Shown here: positions 10,008 through 21,100 of the stretch, in pieces
Layout of the letters: each line of letters opens with the position of its first letter
How positions within the stretch are numbered: the stretch's first letter is position 1
Origin: Periplaneta americana
Lineage: Eukaryota; Arthropoda; Insecta; Blattodea; Blattidae
Length of the DNA stretch: 64,000 nt
Reading direction: 5' to 3'
Assembly: GCF_040183065.1 (NCBI RefSeq)
Contig: NC_091125.1
Coordinates: 122,579,121-122,643,120 of the forward strand
Translations under genes and position numbers: made by a program
The notes under the pieces: model-generated
What the model was told of the DNA's origin: nothing
What the model saw: the letters and a program-made list of their open reading frames with translations, nothing else
Databases searched by the model: none

Positions 10008-10659
10008 ATGTAAGTTCAAATTCCGAGATTTTTCTCATTATACGCATGAAATATTTTTATTGTTGTTGTGTTTTAAACTATGTAGCATCATTTTTGTAAC
10101 CAGTACGCATTTTTCAAGTATTATGAGAAATTTTGAATCCCTAGTGTGTTGTAATTTTATCAGTAGCAGTGAAAATTAAAAACAAAAAAAGTTTGTCATA
10201 AAAAATTCAATTCATTTTTCCCAGAAAATGGTACGTGATGGGACAATTTGGATTTTAAATTCTGATTTAGGGCACACATATTAGTAATATTCACCTATTT
10301 TTATTTCGGAGCAAGACAAAAGGTAAAAATTTGTTGTTCAGTGATTATTAATGTATGTTCACAAAATAGGCCTCCAAATCCAAGTTAGTTTGAAGAACGA
10401 TTTCCGAGTGTAGTAGTTTCAGATCGTTCAGCAACTCATCCATGCTCTTTATATAATAAATTTGAGGAGACGTGAAATGTTCAGGCTAAGAAATAGATCA
10501 TGTTTCTGTGCTTTTAATTTCTTGTACTTTCGCAATATATCTTCAAGTTGGAAATAGTATCTGAGGTACTCGTAGTAAGGGCTAGCTTCAAATTGTCGGC
10601 AGTCAACAAATGTAGATGGCCATTCTTCAAAAGCTGGCATACTTCTTACTTTATATAGT

Positions 10660-11240
10660 GTCCCAAAAGTCCGGTCTTATGGAGAAAATCGGATAATTGA
10701 AGTAATAATAAATTTGTTGCAAAATGTAGATCAAATATTGAACCATAGATACCAGTTGAGGGCTAGGGATGGAACGTGCAATATGGAAAATAAAGATGAA
10801 ATTGTGATTTTGCATGTCTCAGTTATCTCTCATTGACAAACATGTGATGAATTTCACCGTCGTCATCTAAACAAAAAGAGACCAGGCAATGATCCATGGA
10901 TCGAATCTTCGGAGATTTGTTCTGTAGCAGACAGACCACGTACATAGTGCCCCACAAACATTCACTGACGATGACAGTTCCGTTGCGGTACTTGTGGTCA
11001 TGGTAACAGCAAGTCCATCTATCATTGCGAAAAATTGAACAATTCTGCGTCATAAATTTCACTCTTATAAATCTCAGCTTGCGCTGGGACTGTATGGTGA
11101 TGATACTGGCCGTGTGAAGAATTTTATAATTTATTGGATTACTACCAATGAAATAAATAGTGTAGGTATCATGGTCATGTGAACCGGCACAACAGGGTGT
11201 ACTGAGCGCAAGAGAATCCTCACAAACCATAATGTGTTGA
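10660..11240 (+). mobile_element. Mariner-like transposon relic, unit 1 copy
   Basis: It starts with an inverted-repeat-like TGTCCCAAAAGTCCGGTCTT and is collinear with 39003-39620 in unit 2, where the transposase is better preserved. Helix-turn-helix coding remnants are at about 11030-11100. The DDE half present in unit 2 is not found here. The insertion therefore predates the duplication, and unit 1 later lost its 3' half or it decayed past recognition. Confidence 0.6.
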
Positions 11241-11499
11241 TGCTAGAGTCGTGCAAAACCGATTACGAAAAATGGAAATGATATATTGTTACTGAACGCC
11301 TGGCGCTATAGACAATATGCGAAGCTCTTCCGTCTCCAATGGTCCATTGTTCGGTTTAACGAATGTCCGAGTCTTTCCCGGGTGGACGGCTCTGGGTCAT
11401 GAAAGATAATATTGAGCCATCCAGGAGTTCCAAGAATCGTTGCAAGGACGCGATTATCATCGTGTACCTTTCGATTGATATTTTCTTCTCTCTCCCCAT

Positions 11500-11551
11500 T
11501 GGCTGGCTGGCTGGCTGACTGACTGACTGACTGATTGACTGACTCATTCAT
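11500..11551. repeat. (GGCT)n(GACT)n microsatellite
   Basis: TGGC/GGCT repeats pass into GACT repeats and then CATTCATTCGTTC. The minus-strand Ser/Gln-rich frames here are repeat translations. Confidence 0.85.
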
Positions 11552-12671
11552 TCGTTCAGCAGTTCAGGTATTGCAACAGCACGCATCATGAAGCTACAAT
11601 AATTATTAGAGCTTGAGAATGCTTTTATTTTTGTTAATAACTTTTTACCGCCTTAAAAATTATTTATTAGTGAAATAATAACACAGCCACTTAGAATAAT
11701 CAAAAGACAAAGGCTATATTAACAACTACTCTTTCAGAGATAGCCTATGCATTTTAAGTTTAAATTATGAACGTTACAATAGTAAGGGTGTACTCATTTG
11801 ATTTTCTATTTTGTAAGTAATTCCTCTTTATTTTATTCTTGTATTTGTTACATGTGAGATTTCATCTACGCATTACGCTTATTTCCTTTGTTGTTACGTG
11901 TCCATTAGTTGATTCATATATTAGTTATTAGGATAAATGTACCAAAGTGCCCAATCAGTTATAATCCTATTTCAAGCTAACTCTTTTTTAATTAGGAAAA
12001 GTAAATGTTCTTCAATTGTTACTTCATTTTTGTAGTTAGAAAATGTCATCAGAGTTACTGTATGGTGAAGTGTGCTTGGCGTTCTGTCCTATATATTTGT
12101 ACTTCTGTCTAGCCAGCAATACGTCAGGCGCAACCGCTTAAAAGTCGGATATTCGGTTGGATGTTCAACCTCGCCGGCTGTTTTGCGATCGGTCGAATAC
12201 AAACCGTTTCTAAGCGCTGTTCTGCAGCTCTCTGGTTGATACCCAAGCAGATCCTGCAGTCATTTTAGAGTTATATCTCTTTTGAGTTCATTGAAAAACT
12301 GTTAATTATAGAACTGAATAGAACTCTTTCGTTAGGGATAAAAACTTATTTTCAAATTATATATATTTGAAAAAAGAAACTAACGCACAATGTATATCTT
12401 TTTTTAAATAAATGTTGCGAAAGCAACGGAAACAGAACAACAGAAGGAAAAAGTATTGTGACAAATCCTATTCACATTTTAAGGAAATCATATTTTTATT
12501 ATCATGTCAACCTTACTGGTAAGGAAGGCCTTCAAAAGAGTCCAGATATTTTCTTGGTGTTATGGTTAGCTTCTGTGATTAAACACCAAAAGGTCCAGAG
12601 CTCGATTCTCAGTTATATATAAATGTTTGAATTATAGCCTATAGGGTCTTGATAGGAGCAAACCCAAAGTC

Positions 12672-12832
12672 GTAATTATTCTTCTGTAGCTCATATAGGA
12701 ATTGTTATTGGAGGGTTAATAATTTTGAATTATTCGGCATTTTGTGGATCTCATATTTTAATAATTGCTCATGGTTTATGTTCTTCAGATTTATTTTATT
12801 TGGCTAATATTTCTTATGAGCGTTTAGGTAGA
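12672..12832 (+). pseudogene. ND4: NUMT: nuclear copy of mitochondrial ND4 fragment
   Basis: With the invertebrate mitochondrial code (ATA read as Met) the plus strand reads YSSVAHMGIVIGGLMIL then [20 protein letters not shown] then [15 protein letters not shown]. This is the well-conserved core of NADH dehydrogenase subunit 4, a membrane proton-pumping subunit of complex I. About 155 bases are present, with no start or stop of its own, inside nuclear sequence. The paralogous place in unit 2 (about 40785-40830) has ordinary sequence instead, so the mitochondrial DNA was captured in unit 1 after the duplication or lost from unit 2. The nuclear frame continuing to 12958 is fortuitous. Confidence 0.9.
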
Positions 12833-13277
12833 CTGGGGAACAGCAATAGGTGGCGAACTGAAGTTAAAAATAAAAAAAAAAACAAAACCTTTGACAACTC
12901 ACAGCACAAACCATGCAGCGTTCCTATTCCGTCAGGTAGTTACGCAATTGACCATTAGGCGACAGGTACTTGACTCGGTTCTGGCCCATGTCTTGCTATA
13001 GCGCCATGAAGTTTCATATTTTCGTGAATAGGCCTATATAAACATCACTCACAGACGAATCATAAGTACATTTTATGTACAGTAACATACAAATTTACTG
13101 ATCTGCGAGATATGTGTCCATATGATAACACATCCTCCGTAAAGACAGAAACAGTGACGAAATAAAATTTCCCACACCTCATGACAATATCAAGTTTAAC
13201 ATCAAGAGAAGTTGTAATTCTTGATACACGCTGTAAACTTCTTCACATATAAAAATTTCCCACTCTGTGATTACGCA

Positions 13278-13287
13278 GGGATTTTCC
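13278..13287 (+). promoter_or_regulatory. kappaB-like motif upstream of protease gene 1
   Basis: GGGATTTTCC fits the GGGRNNYYCC consensus of NF-kappaB family sites, 166 bases before the predicted transcription start. The second gene has GGGGATTTCC at the matching position (41249-41258), within a conserved block containing CTGTGATTACG. Function is inference. Confidence 0.35.
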
Positions 13288-13411
13288 AGATTGTGAACTT
13301 ATTGCAAAATCCATCCCATGTTCCCAAATTTAATTTATAAAAATATACTTTTATCTTCAAGGTTAAATACGTAACTTGTAATGATATAAGGAAGGACCAC
13401 TAATTATTTAC

Positions 13412-13449
13412 TATAAAAGCAAGCTGAACTTTATGTCTCCATCAGTTAA
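13412..13449 (+). promoter_or_regulatory. Core promoter of protease gene 1 (TATA + initiator)
   Basis: TATAAAAG at 13412-13419 lies 32 bases before the A of an arthropod initiator TCAGTT (A at 13444). Predicted 5' UTR is only 13 bases. This decides the start codon: the in-frame ATG at 13433 lies upstream of the transcription start, so translation begins at 13457. The second gene has the same elements at the same spacing. Confidence 0.8.
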
Positions 13450-13456
13450 CCTCAAT

Positions 13457-16400
13457 ATGAAGTTCACCATTGCAGTTCTGCCTATGCTAGTGCTTGGATG
13501 CCTTGGTAAGTTTCCTTAAAGTACTCTAAAATCACATATATTTACTTCATTGACAGCATTTGCTGTAAGAATATTTCTTCTATCTTTCTTTCGTACAACC
13601 TTTCACAAAAAAAAATTGTTGAATCAATATTACCACCACCATAAATTTATACATTCATTCTTAATGTTATTTTCTGACCCATGTTTGCTTCATTGGATTT
13701 AGAGACATCTGTTGCAACTTGATTATTTTAACATAAAATAGTTATTTTGTCCTCCTGTATTCTGTAATTGATAGCATACTTTCTTCTTCCTTCTTCCGAA
13801 ATTTATCATCAGATCATGGATGGATAAAAGCTATAACCGAAGCTAACTTTGGGCAAAGTACTGTATAATTTCATCAATTGTATCTCTTTAACAATCGGGA
13901 AAATGGTCTTAAAACGTTTATGTTTTAAGAAAGAGCGAAGTGTCATCATAATTAATACAGAGTATAAACTGGCATTTCTGGATGTTTATAGCAACAATAG
14001 CGCAGTAAGTGAATTCAATGAAATTCCACACAAGAAAATGTCATCAATAGCCTATTAAAATGTGTAATCCATTACACGCTACCACATGGGTCCAACTTAA
14101 CAGTGCTTCAAAGCGTATGATATTCTCGTTGTAGTAAGTAAAGACAGGTGTGATCAATTGTCACTCAGTCAGCGTCTTATTAAAGTTCATGCAATGCTGA
14201 AACATAAGAACATTAAGAACTGCTATTTCAGCGAATTCCAGTGTTCGCTTGTTGGTAGAGCGTTCCTTCCGATGATTTCGCAACGTGTTTTAATATTCCT
14301 AAAATATTTCCTAACATCATCAGAGACCATAGTATACCAACATATATAAAAGTGATATTGGATATGGATTTAGGGGAGAGTCGGGTAGTATCGGACATCG
14401 CGTAATATCGGACAGTGAGTTTCTTTCATCTACCACACGATGATAGTACCTGATTGATATGGTTACGTTTCTGTGATGTCGCATAGAGAAACGTAACCAT
14501 GTCATTAAGATACTACCATATGGAGGTAGATGAAAGAAACGCACTGTCCGATACTACCGACTCTCCCCTATACTGTAGTTATGTTCCGAGGTACAATATT
14601 TCATTTATTTCTTCGACATCTATGCAGCTCTTGATAGCTTTAAAGTAAGGTTGCAAATGGAGTATAGGTTTTTGTTGTATATGTTTGTCTTTCATTTTTC
14701 TCTTAGAAACAGGGTGTCAAAGTTCTTCTTCACAATTCACTTATAAAGTTTGTACTTTGGAAATTATATTTCGAACCTTGCATTTCAAGTGAAATATTTT
14801 ACAATTCAACAAGAAGAAAACCGTAATACATATACTAGTGCAACAAAATTAATATTGGATAATCAATATATTAGATTACGGATTTTTTAAAAATGTATAC
14901 ACATGCATTTTTGGAATCAGTGTACAACAACAATTATAACATGCATCCCTTAGAGTCTCAACAATTTTTCATCTTCCAAATCAAAACAGACACCTAATTG
15001 CTTTATTCATTAAGTAGTTGGATTCTAACATTTTAAATATATAACAGTAAGACAATTTAAAGGGTAAAGGTTTCCCTTTTATAGGTCATATACGAGTAGT
15101 CTCTGAGACTAGATGGAGTTTAGGACTACTACATTTTCTAGGCAATTGACATTAGTACCAATAGGCATGTTAGTCCTACGTGCATTCTACCTTTATCCCC
15201 AATGGACATACACCTGGTAGAGCCCGAGCGCAAATTCGTGGCACCTGCGCAAAAGAGGAATCAATTGGCATCCACTTACATGAACTCGCCCAAGAGTCTT
15301 GCTGAAGGGGTGTTTCAACAGTACGCTCTATGAGAAAGCAGCAGCTCGCACACACAGAACTTCCCCCACTCCGAAACCTCAGAAAGAAGGTCGCGCATGT
15401 TGGTGCCACGAGTTTGCGATCAGGCTCTACTCATTTCTGTTAGAGGCTGAGTAAATTCCAATGCCACAGTACGGAAGGAGGTTTAAATGAACGAAATAAA
15501 ACCATGATCAGATCGGTAACCGAACACGCATCCTTCCGGCATGGAAGGTAACTTCTGTCTACAACAGTACCCGTTGCAAAGAACAACACACATTCAATTA
15601 AAATAAGCACAATTACTCATGCGATTATCTAGTTTCGGTAGTGGGCATCATGGAACAGATTTTGGGAACCAAATGTATAGGTCTAAAAAGGAATTAGCTA
15701 TGTCATTGTCAAAGAAAAACGAAGTACTTTGAGGAAAGCGGACAGAAGTTTGATTTCTCAAATGTATGATATATCTTACAAGATTTATCATAGATAGAAC
15801 TCCGCTCCTTTAGGAGAAACATCGTTAAATCACTGAAACACATTCTAATGTGCCTCATTATTGTTTTCCTTGAATTATAATTAATAGGAATTCATTTTTT
15901 TAAAAAGCTTGAACCTACAAATGAATCTATATTAAGTGGATGTTTATCTTTTCAGGGGCACAAGTCAGTTACCAAGGAGTGGATGTTGCTCGTAATATCA
16001 GGATTGTGAATGGCGAAGAAGCTGAAGATGGAGAGTTCCCATTCCAGGTCAGAAACCAATTAGCCTACCAGTTTAACTTATTTCGAATATGGCAATCCGA
16101 AATGCCTTTCAACATAACAAACGTCTGTATAAGCAGACAATATTAAAATCAATACATCTAAAAAGAAACGCTTATTATTAACCACATCACCCTCAAAAAG
16201 TGAAAAATATTACCTTCGTCAGGAATAAAATAGATCAAATTAGAATATCAGCAAAGTTTTATTTGCTAAGTATCGCTTTCCACATTTCAAATCAAAGAAT
16301 TGACTCCAACTGTCCATTTATAAATTCTTGAAAGTGGTAATGAAATACTACGTCTAATCTTACATATCAAAGACAAAGATAAAAGAGTTGCAAACAAAAT

Positions 16401-17124
16401 GTCTAGTAAGAATAGAAATATTAATCTATAGCAAAATTATTGGACAAGTTTTACATCTGACAACGAAGTTTAATTTAGGTAAGTGATCTTGATTACATAC
16501 AATGCAACAGAGTTGATACGAAGTAATACTGCAATATAATAAAACAACATAAATAAAATAGTCATTTCATTCATTCGGAACATATTTTCTAGACACTCTT
16601 TGATATAATAAAAATGTATTAAATCACGATGAAATCAAATTACTTATAAGACGGTGTGCTTATTGTTTATTCAATTTGATTGTTTATGCCTACAGGTATC
16701 TCTTCAGAACGGCGGAAGTCATTTCTGTGGAGCTACAGTCTTGAACACCGAATGGATCCTCACAGCTGCTCATTGCATTTATGAGTAAGAACCTCTCATT
16801 TCGCATAAGAAAACCACTACCGGTATTCAATTAAATAGAATATTACAAAAACAAATACTATTAGCATTAGAAATTTCATTACATTTCATTCCTAGCGTCA
16901 CATCATAATCGTGATACACGTTCACAGCACAATCTGTTGCTATCAATACCACGTCATCAGACATCTCTGTACTCACGTTCATTCTCAATAGCCATGGCCC
17001 GCTCATGGAATTCGCTGCCGCTGGAAATCAGGGGTAGTCTTAGTCCTCAGTTGTTTAAAATTAGGTTATTTAGAAATATTTTAAATGCACAGAACGATTT
17101 TTTAGGTATAATTTTTATTATTAC

Positions 17125-17176
<52 letters not shown>

Positions 17177-17606
17177 GTTATTATTATTACTATTTTACAG
17201 TCATTATTTTATTTTTCCATTAACACTAATATCTAGGTAATTGTCACTGTCTCAATATAACATGTGCTGTGCTGATCATACTAATTCTACTATGCCTTTA
17301 GTTGTGAGATTATATTCATATGTATTAATTCTTTTTTTTTAAGTTAATATTTGTATACTAGAATGTATTTTCCTGTTTGTGATTATGTATTCAGTCTCTT
17401 TTTTATTATATATATTTTTTATTATTGTTATTTAAAGTTAATACTGATTGTGTATGTGTATTCAATCTCTCTTTTTTACTTAATTATGTTTATTATTATT
17501 TTTAAGTTAATATTTGTATACCGGTATGTATTTTTCCGTATGTGATTTGATCCTGGTTGAGTGGAAGAGAAGGCCTGATTGCCTTAACTCTGCCACGGAA
17601 AATAAA

Positions 17607-17663
<57 letters not shown>

Positions 17664-17719
17664 GGGCGGCCGAGTAGCTCAGTTGGCCTGATGGCCTTAA
17701 CTCTGCCACGGAAAATAAA

Positions 17720-17763
<44 letters not shown>

Positions 17764-17765
17764 CA

Positions 17766-17833
<68 letters not shown>

Positions 17834-18105
17834 GGGCGGCCGAGTAGCTCAGTTGGTAGAGCAGCTGGCTACGGACTGGAAGGTCCGGGGTTCGATCCCA
17901 GGTGGTGACAGGATTTTTTCTCGTTGCCAAACTTTCAGAACGGCACCCAGGTTCACTCACCCTTCTATAAAATTGAGTGCCGGGTCTTTCCCGGGGGTAA
18001 AAGGCGGTCAGAGCGTGGTGCTAGTGCCAAGGTCATGGAAAGCATGGGGCTCTACCTCCATGCCCCCCAAGTGCCTTCATGGCATGTTACGGGGATACCT
18101 TTACC

Positions 18106-18160
<55 letters not shown>

Positions 18161-21100
18161 GTTACAATAGTAAGAATTTGCATCAAAACTAATTGTGTCA
18201 AAGATACTTTTACTTTTAAAATAACTATATTCTCACTTTTTATGATCCACTGAAACCATTGAAAATTTCTATTATATTGGTACATTCCGGGATTTGAATC
18301 CGGGAGCTCCTGAAAGATATCTAGTATTAACAAATGAGCTACCTAGGTGAATTAATAACTAAAAATATAGCTATTTTCCGTTACGAATTTTCTAAATCGC
18401 AATTTATTTCGCCTCTGTAGTCAAAGTAAGACTGTGTGGTAAGTGATGCAATATTATGAATTATCGTCTCTTGTTGTTAACACATTTGTTTCGCGTTAAG
18501 TGAACTTTGAAAAAGTATATAAAATACTCTGATCAATCTTAAATATTGATTTTTAATACAACTGGGTTATAAATTAGTTCTCGAATATACGTATTTATAA
18601 TTGATATTAATAGTAATATTAATAATGGTTTTATTTAACTAGGGATAGTTCAGGGCATTGGGTCATCTCTAATGCTCACAAGAGTAAAAAATTAATACAA
18701 AGAACCATTTTACGTACACTTGCAAAAAAATAACTACTAGTACATATATCTGCTTGAATCATACGCTTATAAAAATTAAATGTCTTAGTATTTGAGGTCA
18801 TAAAGAACGCATGTGTGTCCAATTCACATAACGAAATTCATCTACCTATTACATTGCAATTACACAATTTAATTTAATCAAGTCTTCTAATTTATAGTTC
18901 AAAGAAATGAAATACAAAATTTATCAAATAACTCAATAGTTACAACAAGGCTGAAATACGTAATATGTCAGTCATTATTGTGACATTAATTTCTTGTTTA
19001 GTTACATGAATATTCAACAAAAGGATTCTGATAATAATTGTTACAAGACGACAGAAAATTGAAATCACAATCACACTACATTTTATCTATATTACATATC
19101 GTCACAAATAGTGTGCATTTATACGAGTCTAAATAAAATTATTTGCTTATTGACGTATGTTTTCATTTTATTGTAGTTATGACATCAACCAATACACAGT
19201 TCGAGCTGGGTCAAACAATTACAATACTGGCGGAACTGTGCACAAAGTCGTCCAGTGGGAGTACCATGCTCAATACCAGAATTACGCCTATTGGAACAAC
19301 GATGTGGCAGTGGTCAAGGTGGTTAATTGCAAATGTTACATATTAGATTTAAAATTCTTCCTTAGTAATATAATTTAGTAACCAACTGGATTGTTCCGAA
19401 ACGCGAACAACATATACTAAGAAATTACGTGTAAACTTCAGCAAGGGTCAACGGGTTTTCGTCACTAACTTTTCGTCAACGTAATCATTTGTCACAATTT
19501 GTTTGTCACAGAGCTTTTCTTCACCTAAGTACGATAAGTCAGAACACCAGATACATCACAAACATATCTATTTTTCGCCGTTTAAAGTTTCGATATGCCT
19601 ATCAGCAATAATTTCCAGTTCATCCAGAAAAAATAAATGTTTTGCGATATTACAAAAATAAAAAACCTGTGGAAACGTTTTGCTATACTATAAACATATA
19701 GATTATTAAAACGTTTTCTGATACTATGAATATAAAAACCATGGAAATGGTTTCAATGCTATAAAAATGAAAACCATGAAAATATTTTGCATTACAAGAA
19801 AATAAAACCCACGAAAACGTTCCGCGATACTATAAAAATAAAAACCATGGAAATGTTTTGCGATACTACCAAAATAAAAAAAAAAATTGAAATTTTCTGA
19901 AAAACAATTAAAATAAAAACCATGGAAATCTTTGGCAATCCTATAAAAATATCAACCATGCAAATGTTTTGCGATGCTATAAAAGAAAAAACCATTGAAA
20001 TATTTTGCGAAACTATAAAAATAAGAACGACGGAAATGCTTTCTGATATTACAAAAATAAAAACCATGGAAATGCTTTGCAATATCATAAAAATAAAAAC
20101 CATGGAAACGTTTTGCGATACAATAAAAAAAAAACAATACAAATGTTTTGCGATATTATGAAACCACAGAAACGTTACGAACGAGTATCGTATGACATAC
20201 AATCCTGAGACAAACGTATATTATGAAACCATAAGTTCTGTGACGAAAATGTTATGTGCGACGACTCACATGTATGGCGAGTAAATTATGACGAATTTAC
20301 ACACCTGTTTTGCGGAGTGTTTATGCCTCATCTGCCTCACCTGAGATCTTGTGATAAATTCTTTCTAAAGAATTTTTCAACACAAGGGTAGAGTAATCAA
20401 CGCTTACTGGCATAGGTCTGCCTACTAGATATATTCTCCTGAAACAGTTGTCAAACGGTACAATGGAAGAAGCGCAGAACATGCGACGCGATTTTTTAAA
20501 AAGGCACGGTAAAGAGCATACTATAACCTTTCTCATTTCTTATCGTTCTTGGAAAATCTATAGGAACGAATCTCTAGAGTTGTGTTTTAACCTAGATCAT
20601 ATATGTAACATATTGCTCTTCTCTATGTTAAAATCGGCAGCACTTTGAAGAGAACAACCACCAGGATCGGCACCCGTCCGCCGTAAACGAACACGAGATG
20701 GCAGTACAGTCGCTAATGCAATTCAAACGGGAGTTATGACGTGACTCCTTATGTAACAACTAGATGGCAGCATAGTAAACCTGACAAAAGTTGTTCCGTC
20801 AAAGCCTATAAGACCGAGCAATCTGGGTACATATGGTCTAGGGTTTTAAGCATGCCTAGATGTTTTAAAGTAGCAGTCCCACCACTGGAATCACTCTGTC
20901 TTCAAAATATAGTTGTTTATGGTTACAACAATACGTAACAATAGGTACACAGAAGTTCGCAGTGAACATAATTACTCAGAATAACTTTACATTACGGAAA
21001 TGCCGCAAGTTACAAAATAAAATAATGCAACCTCATATGCACAAATATTTTAGTCACAAAATGCGAATCAGATTTGCAAGGAAATGTGTAGAGTAAAGAG

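Noticed and set aside
10823-11230. 135-codon minus-strand gene
   Set aside because: It is the antisense of a mariner-like relic; the coding sense is the plus strand, shown by the unit 2 copy.
12725-12958. 77-codon gene
   Set aside because: The first part is the mitochondrial ND4 fragment read in nuclear code; the rest is flanking sequence.
13433-13456. Upstream in-frame ATG as start of protease gene 1 (and 41394 for gene 2)
   Set aside because: It lies before the predicted transcription start (TATA plus 32 bases to TCAGTT), and would put a polar extension before the signal peptide.
17834-17912. tRNA gene
   Set aside because: A- and B-boxes are good, but the segment is the head of a dispersed SINE (second copy at 51341 with target duplication) and the acceptor stem does not pair.
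17514-18253. Long plus-strand ORFs of 218 and 109 codons
   Set aside because: They are translations of (TTA)n runs and a SINE, with Ile/Leu/Tyr homopolymers.
20591-20849. piggyBac-type MITE, because CCTAGA ends and TTAA nearby look similar
   Set aside because: The second copy is flanked by GTTCCGT, not TTAA; both copies fit a 7-bp duplication.
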